Shown: positions 1 through 10,309 of the stretch, in pieces
Layout of the letters: every line of letters begins with the position of its first letter
How positions within the stretch are numbered: position 1 is the stretch's first letter
Translations under genes and position numbers: made by a program
NCBI RefSeq assembly: GCF_001305515.1
Contig: NZ_LJYW01000001.1
Span: 4,010,846-4,051,366, forward strand
Source of the DNA: Prosthecodimorpha hirschii
GTDB taxonomy: Bacteria > Pseudomonadota > Alphaproteobacteria > Rhizobiales > Ancalomicrobiaceae
DNA length: 40,521 bases
Reading direction: 5' to 3'
The notes under the pieces: model-generated
Databases searched by the model: none
Told to the model about the DNA's origin: nothing
Seen by the model: only the letters and a program-made list of their open reading frames with translations

Positions 1-2
1 CC

Positions 3-140
3 ATCGCCGATTGCGTCGCGCGCGATCCGGGCTTTGCGCTCGTGCTGTTGCGGCTGCAGCAACGCAATCTCGAACTGCTGGTCGATCAGGTCGAGCAGAT
101 GAAGCTGAAGACGGCGGCCCAGCGCGTCGGCCAGGGCCCG
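3..140 (+). CDS. Crp/Fnr-family regulator, internal fragment (Dnr/NnrR-like), 3' end lost
   Basis: The plus-strand frame starting at base 3 reads through a helix ending in the stretch KLKTAAQRVG. This matches the long dimerisation helix and start of the DNA-binding domain of Crp/Fnr regulators, where 'l.l.ta.qRv..fL' is a family signature. The match stops abruptly after about base 140 and the frame continues as GC-rich nonsense. The helix-turn-helix is therefore absent here. Because it borders nirN/nirJ/nirS, a Dnr or NnrR-type nitric-oxide regulator is the natural guess, but no recognition helix is present to confirm the subtype. The 5' end lies outside the window. Confidence 0.55.
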
Positions 141-436
141 GGCGGGCTCGCGGGCGCGGCCCGCTGTCCCGCCACGATCAGGGGCAGGATCACCTGCTCG
201 GTGCGGTCGAACTGCTCGATCACCTCGTTGAAGAGGTCGCCGACCACCAGGGACAGGCCGAGCGGGCATTCCGGCAGGTCGCCGTGATGGGTCTCGACCC
301 GTTCCGCCAGGGCCAGCAGTTCCGGGAACAGGGCGCGGATCGGCGTGTGGTAGTGCTCGACCAGATGACGGGCGAGGGCTGCGGGATCGTGAGCCAGCGG
401 CGCGGCGGATTCGGGCAGTGCGGGGGCGACGGGCAT
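86..436 (-). CDS. Hemerythrin-like (DnrN/ScdA/YtfE-type) protein, truncated
   Basis: From the ATG at 436 (residue 1) the protein shows the first half of a di-iron hemerythrin-like domain: HLVEHYHTPIR around residues 24-34, a VETHHGD stretch at 47-53, and a third helix at 65-85 ending in TEQVILPLI. Family members repair Fe-S clusters or sense and scavenge NO. After about residue 89 (near base 168) the expected second half is missing and the frame reads a low-complexity sequence. The H-x3-E ligand pair of helix 3 is incomplete: the position four before Glu80 is Phe76, not His. A TTG at 472 overlapping the nirN stop is an alternative start. It lies directly downstream of nirN on the same strand, suggesting cotranscription with the nitrite reductase genes. 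Confidence 0.6.
   Translation of the reverse strand: MPVAPALPESAAPLAHDPAALARHLVEHYHTPIRALFPELLALAERVETHHGDLPECPLGLSLVVGDLFNEVIEQFDRTEQVILPLIVAGQRAAPASPPGPWPTRWAAVFSFICST
130..175. other. Abrupt junction between two convergent truncated genes
   Basis: Plus-strand similarity to a Crp/Fnr regulator ends near base 138, and minus-strand similarity to a hemerythrin-like domain ends near base 168. Both genes lose their 3' ends at the same place. The spot is very GC-rich. This looks like a deletion joining two convergent genes, either real or an artefact of assembly near a contig end. Confidence 0.55.
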
Positions 437-468
437 GCGACGCGGGCTCCTGGACCCATGGCGGGAAC

Positions 469-2073
469 TCAATGGCTGGTTCCCTCGGAGAAGCGGATCT
501 TGTTGAAGACGTTGTACTTCCCGACCGGCTTGCGCATCGGCAGCCTGGTGCGTTCCTCGAGCGTCGCCGCATCGTAGACGACCAGCGCGCCGTCGGCGTC
601 CCAGACCGAAACCAGGGCGTGACGGCCGCTTCGATCGAATTCGGTATGGGCGGCGATCTTGCCGGGCGCGGGTTTCAGGACGCGAACCACCTCCAGCGTG
701 CGCTTGTCGATGATCTGCATGCCGTCCGAGGCCTTGCTCATCATGGCGTCGGCCCAGATATAGGGCGTGTCCTCATGGCTGCGCAGGAAGAAGCCGGGAC
801 CCGCCGTCTCGATCGTCTTGACGACCGACCAGTCGGCGGTATCGATGATCGAGATCCGCCCCTCGCTCAGATGCGGCGCCGCGATCACCCGGCGCTCCTG
901 CCAGGTGAAGCCGATGCCGGCGCCGAGATGCGGCATGCCGGGCATCGGCACGGTCGCGACGGTCCGGCCGACATTCAGGTTGACGACCAGGGCGCGGCCG
1001 CCGTCGCGCGCCGCGCCGAGCAGGTGGCGATAGCCACGGTCGAAGAAGAAGTCGTCGACCGGCTCCTCGACGGCGATCCGGCGCAATGCGAACAGGCCCG
1101 CCGAGGCGGGCAGGGCCTCGGCCATGCCCTTCTCGTAATTGTGCACCAGCCCGGTGAAGACCGGTGCGGCGGCCGGATCGGTGGCGATCTCCCAGATCTC
1201 GGGCACGTCCTTCAGGGCGGCGATGAAGCTGTTGCGGTCGGGCGCCTGATAGACGGCCGAGACCCGCGACGGCGCCTTGCGGGCGTCGCCGGCCTCGAAG
1301 ATGCGGACCGGCTCCAGCGTCTCCGCCGACAGCAGGACCAGCGTGCCGGGCAGGTAGTTGGCGGCGGCGATCCAGCGGCCATCGGCCGATAGCGCGATGT
1401 TGCGCATGTTGATGCCGGCGCGCACCTCGGCGACCGTGGTCAGGGTCCACAGATCGTATTTGCTGATCCAGCCGTCGCGCGAACCGAAGAAGACGAAGCG
1501 GCCGTCCGGGGTGAATTTCGGGCCGCCGTGCAGCGCGTAGCGCGACGGGAAGCGGGCAAGCGTCGTGAAGCGGTCGCCGTCCAGGATCGAGACGTGGTGG
1601 TCGCCGGCCTCGACGACGACGAAGAGATTGAGCGGATCGGCGTCGAAGACCGGCTCCGTCGCCGCCGGCGCCGGATGGAGGATCCGGCTGGCCCGGATGT
1701 CGGCTTCCGTCCAGGCCGGCGTCACGGCCGGCGGCTTGCCGACGAAGGCCGCGAGTGCGGCGATCTCGCCCTTGTCCAGGCTGTCGGCGAAGGCCGGCAT
1801 CTGGGTCGCGGCGCGCCCGTTGGCTATGGTGCGGGCGATGTCGGCGGGCTTGAGGCGGCCGAGCGAGACCGGCAGCAGCGCCGGACCCTGGCCGCCGAGG
1901 CGCGTTTCGCCATGGCAGGCGGCGCAGTGGGTGGCGTAGAGCGCGGCGGCGTCCGGCATGGGGCCGTCCGATGCCCCGGTGGCCGGTTCGGCGGCGCCGG
2001 CCACGGCCGTGGCGAGCGCGAGCCAGAGGGTGGCGGCGGCCGCCCGCTCAGGCGATGAGCGAAGGCGCTTCAT
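469..2073 (-). CDS. nirN: NirN, dihydro-heme d1 dehydrogenase (cytochrome c / d1-type beta-propeller)
   Basis: This 534-residue protein has the build of NirS: a signal peptide (1-27), a cytochrome c domain with CAACH at residues 50-54, and an eight-bladed propeller of the d1 type covering roughly 150-530. NirN is known to finish heme d1 by introducing the acrylate double bond in the periplasm and handing the cofactor to NirS. It is told apart from NirS by lower similarity to the catalytic enzyme and by its place after nirJ away from the main operon. The ATG at 2073 overlaps the 3' end of nirJ by 26 bases, so the two are translationally close. The downstream hemerythrin-like gene starts within about 35 bases of its stop. 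Confidence 0.88.
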   Translation of the reverse strand: MKRLRSSPERAAAATLWLALATAVAGAAEPATGASDGPMPDAAALYATHCAACHGETRLGGQGPALLPVSLGRLKPADIARTIANGRAATQMPAFADSLDKGEIAALAAFVGKPPAVTPAWTEADIRASRILHPAPAATEPVFDADPLNLFVVVEAGDHHVSILDGDRFTTLARFPSRYALHGGPKFTPDGRFVFFGSRDGWISKYDLWTLTTVAEVRAGINMRNIALSADGRWIAAANYLPGTLVLLSAETLEPVRIFEAGDARKAPSRVSAVYQAPDRNSFIAALKDVPEIWEIATDPAAAPVFTGLVHNYEKGMAEALPASAGLFALRRIAVEEPVDDFFFDRGYRHLLGAARDGGRALVVNLNVGRTVATVPMPGMPHLGAGIGFTWQERRVIAAPHLSEGRISIIDTADWSVVKTIETAGPGFFLRSHEDTPYIWADAMMSKASDGMQIIDKRTLEVVRVLKPAPGKIAAHTEFDRSGRHALVSVWDADGALVVYDAATLEERTRLPMRKPVGKYNVFNKIRFSEGTSH

Positions 2074-3259
2074 GGCGCTGTCCCCGATAGGGCGTGACGG
2101 TGACGCGGTCGTGGGCGGCGTCGAGGCCGATCTCGCGGTCGTCCAGATAGCAGGCCGGATCCTCGGCGAAGGGGTCGCCGGTCAGCCGCCAGGCGCGCAC
2201 CCGGGTATTGCCGCCGCAGAGATGGAAGTGGCGGCATTGGCCGCAGCGCCCGGAAATCCGGCGCGGGCGCTGCTTCAGGCCGCGCATCAGCGGATCGGAG
2301 ATGTCCGCCCAGATCGCCCCGAAGGGACGGTCCTTGACGTTGCCGAGGCTGTAGTCCCACCAGAAGGTGTCCGGGTGGACCTGGCCGAGATTGTCGATAT
2401 TGGCGACGCCGACGCCCGACGCATTGCCGCCCCAGGCGGCCAGCCGCGCTTCCAGACGGTCGGCCCGCTCGGGCATCCGCTCGCGCGCCCACATCAGCAG
2501 CAGCACGCCGTCGGCATCGTTGTTGCCGGTGACATATTCGCGGTCGGCACCGGCCTGGACATCCGCCCAGGCGGTCTCGATCAGTGTCGTCACGGCGGCG
2601 CGGGTGGCGCGGTGGGCGGCGTCCTCGGCACGGTTCTTGTTGCCGCGCCCGGCATAGACGAGATGCGACAGATAGAACTTGGTGCAGGCTTCCGCCTTCA
2701 TCAGGTCGAGCAGGTCCGGGAAGCTGGCCGCATTGTCGGCCGTCATGGTGTAGCGCAGCCCGACGCGGACGCCATGGTCGGAGAGGTGCCGGATGCCGGC
2801 GAGGGAGGCCGCGAAGGCGCCTTCCTGTCCGCGGAAGCGGTCGTGCACCGCGCCGATCCCGTCCAGGCTGACGCCGACATAGTCGAAGCCGGCGGCGGCG
2901 ATCCGTCCGGCCGCGGCGGCATCGATCAGAGCGCCGTTGGAGGAGAGCGACATGGCGAAGCCCATGTCCTTGCCGTGCCGGGCGATCTCGAACAGGTCCG
3001 GCCGCATCAGCGGCTCGCCGCCGGACAGGATGATCGCCGGCACGCCGGCGGCCTTCAGGTCGGCCATCACGGCCTTGACCTCGGCGGTGGTCATCTCGCC
3101 GGGGAAATGGACGTCGCCCGAGACCGAATAGCAGTGCCGGCAGAGCAGGTTGCAGCGGCGGATCAGGTTCCAGATCACGACCGGGCCGGTGGCGGGTCGC
3201 GGCGGACCGAGGGGGCCGGGCCGGTGCAGGTCGCGCAGGAAATGGGTCAGGCGAAACAT
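2048..3259 (-). CDS. nirJ: NirJ, radical SAM protein of heme d1 synthesis
   Basis: A 403-residue radical SAM enzyme with the CNLLCRHC cluster motif at residues 36-43 (CxxxCxxC), the SGGEP motif that contacts S-adenosylmethionine, and a C-terminal cysteine cluster (CGQCRHFHLC) like the SPASM region of NirJ proteins. NirJ removes the propionate side chains of didecarboxysiroheme and installs oxo groups on the way to heme d1. Two in-frame ATGs exist, at 3277 and 3259. The second is preferred: GGAGA sits 7 bases before it and family members begin right at this point, whereas the first has no ribosome binding site. It is transcribed away from nirS with nirN behind it. Confidence 0.9.
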   Translation of the reverse strand: MFRLTHFLRDLHRPGPLGPPRPATGPVVIWNLIRRCNLLCRHCYSVSGDVHFPGEMTTAEVKAVMADLKAAGVPAIILSGGEPLMRPDLFEIARHGKDMGFAMSLSSNGALIDAAAAGRIAAAGFDYVGVSLDGIGAVHDRFRGQEGAFAASLAGIRHLSDHGVRVGLRYTMTADNAASFPDLLDLMKAEACTKFYLSHLVYAGRGNKNRAEDAAHRATRAAVTTLIETAWADVQAGADREYVTGNNDADGVLLLMWARERMPERADRLEARLAAWGGNASGVGVANIDNLGQVHPDTFWWDYSLGNVKDRPFGAIWADISDPLMRGLKQRPRRISGRCGQCRHFHLCGGNTRVRAWRLTGDPFAEDPACYLDDREIGLDAAHDRVTVTPYRGQRHEAPSLIA

Positions 3260-3313
3260 CGCGAAGTCTCCGATCATCGCGACGGAGACTAGCGGCCGGC
3301 GACGACGCGCGAC

Positions 3314-5211
<1,898 letters not shown>

Positions 5212-5313
5212 CCCGCCGGCTTGCGATCGGTCTCCTCCCGCGTGGCGGAACGCGCGGGGGGAGAGCCGGTCCCCCGAACCCGACCGGCGCTGCCGCCCCG
5301 TCGCGCCGGACCT

Positions 5314-5344
5314 GCCCGGCCGGAGCCTTGTGCGCCGGCCGGGC
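5314..5344 (+). other. Strong hairpin between nirS and nirE
   Basis: A perfect 10-base-pair stem GCCCGGCCGG/CCGGCCGGGC with an 11-base loop lies in the 168-base gap after nirS. There is no T run, so full termination is unlikely. It could trim or protect the nirS message and so keep NirS more abundant than the cofactor enzymes. That role is inferred. Confidence 0.5.
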
Positions 5345-5379
5345 CCTATTCCCCGCAAGGTCGAACGGGAGACGACCTC

Positions 5380-6159
5380 ATGCCCTCCACCGGAACAGTC
5401 CATCTGGTCGGCGCCGGACCCGGCGATCCCGACCTTCTGACCCTGAAGGCCCTGCGCCTGATCGCCCATGCCGACGTGATCGTGCACGACCGGCTGGTCT
5501 CCGACGCGGTCCTGAGCCTCGCCAATCCGCGCGCCGTGCTGATCGATGTCGGCAAGCGGCCGAAGCGCCACACCCTGCCGCAGGAGGCGATCAACCGGCT
5601 CCTGATCGAACAGGCCCGCGCCGGGCGGATGGTGGTCCGCCTCAAGGGCGGCGACCCCTTCGTGTTCGGCCGCGGCGGCGAGGAGGCCATGGATCTGGCC
5701 GCAGCCGGCATCGCCTGCGAGGTGGTGCCCGGCATCACCGCGGCGCAGGGCGCGGCCGCGAGCCTGGGCGTGCCGCTGACCCACCGTGGCGTCGCCGAGC
5801 ACGTCACCTATCTGACCGGCCATTGCCGTGCCGACACGCCGCTCGATTTCGACTTCGCCAAGCTGGCCGACCCGAACGGCACCCTCGTCGTATATATGGG
5901 CCTGGCCACCATCGGCGAGATGGCCGCGCGCCTGATCGACAACGGTCTCGACGCCGAAACGCCGGTTCTGGTGGTCGAACGGGCGACCACGTCCGGCGAG
6001 CGCCACCATCTGAGCGCGCTCGGCCGCGTCGCCGCCGAGACGCAGGCGCTCGGTTTCGAGGGTCCGACCCTGTTCGTGATCGGACGGGTCGCGGGCCTCT
6101 CCCTGGTGCAGGGGAGGCTCGGCGATGCCGCTGCCGCCTTCGCCGTCGCGGCGCAGTAG
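5380..6159 (+). CDS. nirE: NirE, uroporphyrinogen-III C-methyltransferase
   Basis: A 259-residue SUMT enzyme that methylates uroporphyrinogen III twice to precorrin-2, the first step towards siroheme and heme d1. The N-terminal VGAGPGDPDLLTLKA motif (near residues 9-23) and the VRLKGGDPFVFGRGGEE motif are diagnostic of the family. The frame is open upstream to about 5221, but the ATG at 5380 is preceded by GGGAG at a good distance and matches the family start. Its position between nirS and nirC marks it as the dedicated d1 enzyme and not cobA or cysG. Its last 35 bases overlap nirC. Confidence 0.92.
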   Translation: MPSTGTVHLVGAGPGDPDLLTLKALRLIAHADVIVHDRLVSDAVLSLANPRAVLIDVGKRPKRHTLPQEAINRLLIEQARAGRMVVRLKGGDPFVFGRGGEEAMDLAAAGIACEVVPGITAAQGAAASLGVPLTHRGVAEHVTYLTGHCRADTPLDFDFAKLADPNGTLVVYMGLATIGEMAARLIDNGLDAETPVLVVERATTSGERHHLSALGRVAAETQALGFEGPTLFVIGRVAGLSLVQGRLGDAAAAFAVAAQ

Positions 6160-6505
6160 AGCGGCGACGGTCCCGGCTGCGGCGTCGGCGGTCTTCCTGG
6201 CCATCCTCGCCCTCGGACCCGTTCTGCCGCGCGCCGCCGAACAGCGGGCCGCCGCCGTCGGCATGGCCCGGCCGCTGGAGGATCTGGTCCGCCAGGATTG
6301 CGGCTCCTGCCATGGCCTGACGCTGAAGGGCGGGCTCGGTCCGCCGCTGCTGCCGGCCGCGCTCGACGGCAAGCCCGCCGAGGCCCTCGCCGAGGTCATC
6401 CTCGACGGCATTCCCGGAACCCCCATGCCGCCCTGGCGCGGCCTCCTCGACGACGGGGAGGCGCGCCGCATCGCCGCCATGCTCAAGAAGGGCCTCGCCC
6501 CATGA
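6125..6505 (+). CDS. nirC: NirC, small periplasmic cytochrome c
   Basis: A 126-residue protein with an N-terminal hydrophobic signal region (about 12-38) and one c-type heme site, CGSCH at 59-63. A methionine in TPMPPW near residue 100 is the probable axial ligand. NirC is known as an electron carrier for NirS and is implicated in heme d1 maturation. The start overlaps the end of nirE by 35 bases, and the stop overlaps the nirF start as ATGA, so translation is probably coupled. Confidence 0.86.
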   Translation: MPLPPSPSRRSRAATVPAAASAVFLAILALGPVLPRAAEQRAAAVGMARPLEDLVRQDCGSCHGLTLKGGLGPPLLPAALDGKPAEALAEVILDGIPGTPMPPWRGLLDDGEARRIAAMLKKGLAP

Positions 6506-7716
6506 CCGCTCCTGCCGCATCCCGCCGCGCCCTCCTCGCCGGCCTCGCCGGTGCTCTCGCGGCCCCGGCCGTCCCCGGTATCGTCCGGGCCGGCGAAGCG
6601 CCGGTCCTGCGTGGCACCGGCGATCTCGGCCTCGTCGTCGAACGGGCCGACGGCGCCGTGCTGCTGGTCGAGACCACCGGCCGCAGCCGGATCGCCCGCA
6701 TCGACGGGCTCGGCGATCTGTCCCATGCCTCGGTCTGCTTCTCGCGCGACGAACGCTACGCCTATCTGTTCGGGCGCGACGGCGGCCTGACCAAGATCGA
6801 CCTGCTCGCCGCCCGCATCGACCGGCGCATCGTCCAGGCCGGCAATGCGATCGGCGGGGCGATCTCGGACGACGGCACGCTGGTGGCGGTCTCCAACTAC
6901 GAGCCGGGCGGCGTGCGCGTCTTCGACGCCGCAACGCTGGCGCCGGTCGCCGACATTCCCGCGGTCGACAGCCGCGGCAACCGCTCCAAGACGGTCGGGC
7001 TGGTTGACATCCCGTTCCGCGGCTTCGCCTGGTCGCTCTATGAGGGCGGCGAGATCTGGGTCGCGGATTTCTGGAACCGCGGCAACAGCCCCAAGCTCAC
7101 CCGCATCTTCGATATCGGCCGGCTGCCCTATGACGGCGTCGTCACCGCGGACGGCCGGCACTATGTCGCCGGCCTGTTCGGCGAGGATGCGCTGATCCGG
7201 GTCGATCTTTGGGCCGACAGCCTGAAGCCCGAGCGGGTGCTGGCCGGCTACGGCAAGGGCGAGGCGCCGCTGCCGGTCTACAAGATGCCGCATCTGGAGG
7301 GCTGGGCGGCGGTCGGCGACCGCCTGCTTCTGCCGGCGGTCGGCCGCCACGAGGTCCTGGTGGTCGATCGCGAGCGCTTCGCGCCGGTCGCCGCCATCCC
7401 GGTGCACGGCCAGCCGGTCTTCATCGTCGCGCGGCCCGACGGCCGACAGGCCTGGGTCAACTTCGCCCATCCGCTCAACGATACCGTCCAGGTGATCGAC
7501 ATCCCCTCGCTCCAGGTGGTGCACGGCTTCACGCCCGGCCCCGCCGTGCTGCATCTCGAATTCACCCCGCGCGGTCACGAGGTCTGGATCTCGGTGCGCG
7601 ATGCCGACCGGGTCGACATCCATGAGACGCGCAGCTTCGGCAAGATCGGCGAACTGGCCGCACGCAAGCCGTCCGGCATCTTCTTCACCCCGCGCGCGCA
7701 TCGGATCGGGGTCTAG
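6502..7716 (+). CDS. nirF: NirF, heme d1 biosynthesis propeller protein
   Basis: A 404-residue d1-type beta-propeller related to NirS and NirN but without a cytochrome c domain. The N-terminus SRRALLAGLAGALAAPAV looks like a twin-arginine (Tat) signal, consistent with the periplasmic location reported for NirF. It binds heme d1 or its precursor and is needed for its synthesis. The ATG at 6502 overlaps the nirC stop (ATGA) and marks the change from overlapping frame to real NirF sequence. The stop is one base before the nirDL ATG. Confidence 0.9.
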   Translation: MTAPAASRRALLAGLAGALAAPAVPGIVRAGEAPVLRGTGDLGLVVERADGAVLLVETTGRSRIARIDGLGDLSHASVCFSRDERYAYLFGRDGGLTKIDLLAARIDRRIVQAGNAIGGAISDDGTLVAVSNYEPGGVRVFDAATLAPVADIPAVDSRGNRSKTVGLVDIPFRGFAWSLYEGGEIWVADFWNRGNSPKLTRIFDIGRLPYDGVVTADGRHYVAGLFGEDALIRVDLWADSLKPERVLAGYGKGEAPLPVYKMPHLEGWAAVGDRLLLPAVGRHEVLVVDRERFAPVAAIPVHGQPVFIVARPDGRQAWVNFAHPLNDTVQVIDIPSLQVVHGFTPGPAVLHLEFTPRGHEVWISVRDADRVDIHETRSFGKIGELAARKPSGIFFTPRAHRIGV

Positions 7717-7717
7717 C

Positions 7718-8740
7718 ATGCACGCGCCGCTGCTGACGCCGGTTGAGGCGCGCCTCATCGACTGCTGGCAGCGCGACTTCCCGCTGGTCGCCGAACCCTG
7801 GCCGGAGGTCGCCGCCGCCGCGGGCACCAGTCCGGCGGCCGCCCGGGCGGCGGTCGCCAATCTGATCGAGACCGGCCTCGCCGCACGGCTCGGCGCCGTC
7901 GTCCGCCCCAATACGGCCGGTGCCAGCACCCTGGCGGCGCTGGTCTGCGCGCCGGCCGAGGTGTCGGACCTCGGCCCGCTGGTCTCCGCCGAACCGGGCG
8001 TCAACCACAATTACGAGCGCGAACATGCGCGCCTGCCGCTGTGGTTCGTGGTCGCCGGCGCCGACGAACCGGCGGTCGCCGCCACGCTCGAGCGCATCGG
8101 GACTACAACCGGGCGTCCGGTTCTGGCCCTGCCGCTGGAACGGGAATACCGCATCGATCTCGGCTTCGCGCTCGGCGCGGCCAGCCTCGCCGCGGCGGGC
8201 CCGCATCGCGCCGGCTCCCAACCGCCCGCGGCACCGGTCGCGACCGCCACGGTCTCGGCCGACGACCGCGCGCTTCTGGCCGCCATCGAAGACGGGCTGC
8301 CGCTGGTCGAACGGCCCTACCGGACGGTTGCCGAACGGCTCGGCCTCGACGAGACGGCGGTGCTCGCGCGTCTCACCGCGATGGTGGCGGGCGGGGCGAT
8401 CAAGCGCTTCGGCATCATCGTGCGGCATCGCCCGCTCGGCTGGCGCGCCAACGCGATGGTGGTGTTCGATGCCCCCGCGGACGCCATCGACGATCTGGCC
8501 GGCCTCTTTCTCGACGAGCCGGCCGTGACGCTGCTGTACCGGCGCCGGCCGGCGCCGCCGCTCTGGCCCTACCGGCTCTATGCGATGATCCACGGCCGCG
8601 ATCGCGGCGCGGTCGAGGGCGTGATCGGGCGCTTGGTGGCGCGCGCCGGCCGTCCGCTCGGCCACGAGATCCTGTTCTCCAGCCGCTGCTTCAAGCAGAC
8701 CGGCGCCCGCTTCTCGCGCCTGCCGGAGCCCGTATTGTGA
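7718..8740 (+). CDS. nirDL: NirDL, fused siroheme decarboxylase
   Basis: A 340-residue protein made of two AsnC/Lrp-like units. The first half (about 1-150) resembles NirD, with the HNYEREH stretch. The second (about 180-335) resembles NirL, with the PPLWPYRLYAMIHGRDR stretch and a C-terminal CFKQTGARF. Siroheme decarboxylase removes acetate carboxyls from siroheme to give 12,18-didecarboxysiroheme. Fused NirDL forms are known in several denitrifiers. A proline/alanine-rich linker near 165-180 joins the halves. GTGA at 8737-8740 overlaps it with nirG. Confidence 0.9.
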   Translation: MHAPLLTPVEARLIDCWQRDFPLVAEPWPEVAAAAGTSPAAARAAVANLIETGLAARLGAVVRPNTAGASTLAALVCAPAEVSDLGPLVSAEPGVNHNYEREHARLPLWFVVAGADEPAVAATLERIGTTTGRPVLALPLEREYRIDLGFALGAASLAAAGPHRAGSQPPAAPVATATVSADDRALLAAIEDGLPLVERPYRTVAERLGLDETAVLARLTAMVAGGAIKRFGIIVRHRPLGWRANAMVVFDAPADAIDDLAGLFLDEPAVTLLYRRRPAPPLWPYRLYAMIHGRDRGAVEGVIGRLVARAGRPLGHEILFSSRCFKQTGARFSRLPEPVL

Positions 8741-9192
8741 CCGCGACGCCCGACGCCTTAGACCGGCGCCTGATCAACGCCCTGCAGGGCGGCTTTCCGA
8801 TCGTCCCGCGACCCTTCGCGGCGGTGGCCGACGCCCTCGGGCTGGACGAGGACGAGGTGATCGGCCGCATCGCCCATCTGGTCGAGGTCGGCATCCTGTC
8901 GCGCTTCGGGCCGATGCTGGATGCCGAGCGGCTCGGCGGCGCCGTCTGCCTCTGCGCGCTCGCGGTGCCGGCGGAGCGGTTCGAAGCGGTCGCCGCAATC
9001 CTCGCCGACCTTCCGGCGGTCGCCCACAATTACGAGCGCCGGCATGCGCTCAATATGTGGTTCGTGCTGGCGACCGAGACGCCGGCTGGCATCGAAGCCG
9101 CTGCCCGCGCCGTCGAGGCGGCGACCGGTCTGACGGTGGCGCGGTTCCCGAAGGAACGGGAATATTTCATCGGCATGAGGGTCGAGGCATGA
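8737..9192 (+). CDS. nirG: NirG, siroheme decarboxylase subunit
   Basis: A 151-residue AsnC-like protein of the NirD/NirG type: winged-helix part at the N-terminus, then a ligand-binding part with AHNYERRHALNMWF and the ending FPKEREYFIGM. The start is a GTG at 8737 overlapping the TGA of nirDL. No ATG is available before the conserved DRRLINALQ segment. The stop overlaps nirH as ATGA. Together with NirDL and NirH it supplies the siroheme decarboxylase set. The split into NirG rather than NirD rests on gene order. Confidence 0.86.
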   Translation: MTATPDALDRRLINALQGGFPIVPRPFAAVADALGLDEDEVIGRIAHLVEVGILSRFGPMLDAERLGGAVCLCALAVPAERFEAVAAILADLPAVAHNYERRHALNMWFVLATETPAGIEAAARAVEAATGLTVARFPKEREYFIGMRVEA

Positions 9193-9668
9193 TGCCGGAC
9201 GACACGGATCGCAGGCTGCTCGCAGCCGTCCAGGCCGGCCTGCCGCTGGTGCGCGAGCCCTATCGGGCGGTGGCGGAGCGTCTCGGTCTCGACGCGGCCG
9301 ACGTGATGGCGCGGCTCGAACGGCTGCTGGCCTCCGGGGCGGTCCGCCGCATCGGCGCAGTGCCGAACCACTACCGGCTCGGCCTCATCCACAACGGCAT
9401 GACCGTCTGGGACGTGGCCGATGCTGAGGTCGATCGGCTCGGCGCCGCCGTCGGGGCGCTCGACTTCGTCACCCACTGCTATCGCCGGCCGCGCGCCCTG
9501 CCGCTCTGGCCCTACAATCTCTTCGCCATGGTGCATGGCCGCACGGCCGACGAGATCGACGACAAGCGTGCCGCCATCGCGCGCCTCATCGGCGACGCAT
9601 GCCGCGCCTCCGACATGCTGCCGTCGACCCGCATCCTCAAGAAGACCGGCCTGCGGATCGGCGCGTGA
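9189..9668 (+). CDS. nirH: NirH, siroheme decarboxylase subunit
   Basis: A 159-residue AsnC-like protein of the NirL/NirH type. It carries the PLWPYNLFAMVHGR stretch that also appears in the NirL half of NirDL, and the ending STRILKKTGLRIGA. An ATG at 9192 three bases on is equally possible. It is the last gene of the nirSECFDLGH operon and ends 78 bases before the convergent VOC gene. The gap is GC-rich and shows no clear terminator. Confidence 0.87.
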   Translation: MMPDDTDRRLLAAVQAGLPLVREPYRAVAERLGLDAADVMARLERLLASGAVRRIGAVPNHYRLGLIHNGMTVWDVADAEVDRLGAAVGALDFVTHCYRRPRALPLWPYNLFAMVHGRTADEIDDKRAAIARLIGDACRASDMLPSTRILKKTGLRIGA

Positions 9669-9746
9669 CGGCGCGAGACCCACCCGGGCGACGGCCTCGC
9701 CTGCGACGGCCCGGCCCCTGGCGACGGGACCCGGCCGGGCGCGAGG

Positions 9747-10289
9747 TCACGCCTTTTCGAATTCGCGCTTGTGCAGCCACTCGGCATGCTTCGGCGCCCG
9801 CTTGGTGCGCGACCATTCCTCCAGCATGTCCCATTTCACCGTGTCGAGCTTCGCCAGCATGGCGTCCTCTTCCGGATCCGGGCAGGCCAGTTCGATCCTG
9901 TGACCGTTCGGATCGAAGAAATAGATCGAGTGGAAGATCGAGTGGTCGGTGACGCCGAGCACCGGGATGCCGTTCTTCTCCAGCCGCTCCTTGTAGGCGA
10001 GCAGCGTCTCGCGGTCCTTGACCTTGAAGGCGATGTGCTGGACCCAGACCGGCGTGTTCGGATCGCGGCCCATCTCGGGCTTGGTCGGCAGTTCGAAGAA
10101 GGCGAGCACGTTACCGTTGCCGGCATCCAGGAAGACATGCATGTAGGGATCGGGCTCGTGCGTCGAGGGCACCCGGTCCTCCGCGATGGCGAGCACGAAA
10201 TCCATGCCGAGATTGTCGACATACCAGTTGACCGTCTCCTTGGCGTCCTTGCACCGATAGGCGACGTGGTGGATCTGTTCGATCTTCAT
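9747..10289 (-). CDS. VOC-superfamily (glyoxalase/dioxygenase-fold) metalloprotein
   Basis: A 180-residue single-unit vicinal oxygen chelate protein. Likely metal ligands are His in IHHVAYR near residue 8, Glu in LAFFELP, His in VQHIAFKV and Glu in NGHRIELACP, the usual H/E/H/E set. Such folds catalyse isomerisation, epimerisation or ring cleavage on a metal. The ATG at 10289 follows GGGGAAA, and the frame upstream is out of phase with the next gene. It is the last gene of the hmg-linked operon, behind a DUF2783 gene and an FAD hydroxylase. It is too short for 4-hydroxyphenylpyruvate dioxygenase. The substrate is unknown; an aromatic or ring-cleaved acid is inferred from context. Confidence 0.8.
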   Translation of the reverse strand: MKIEQIHHVAYRCKDAKETVNWYVDNLGMDFVLAIAEDRVPSTHEPDPYMHVFLDAGNGNVLAFFELPTKPEMGRDPNTPVWVQHIAFKVKDRETLLAYKERLEKNGIPVLGVTDHSIFHSIYFFDPNGHRIELACPDPEEDAMLAKLDTVKWDMLEEWSRTKRAPKHAEWLHKREFEKA

Positions 10290-10309
10290 GGCCGTTTCCC
10301 CTTGGTTCT

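Noticed and set aside
9747-10289. VOC gene as 4-hydroxyphenylpyruvate dioxygenase
   Set aside because: It is 180 residues with one VOC unit. The dioxygenase needs about 350 residues and a C-terminal iron site not seen here.
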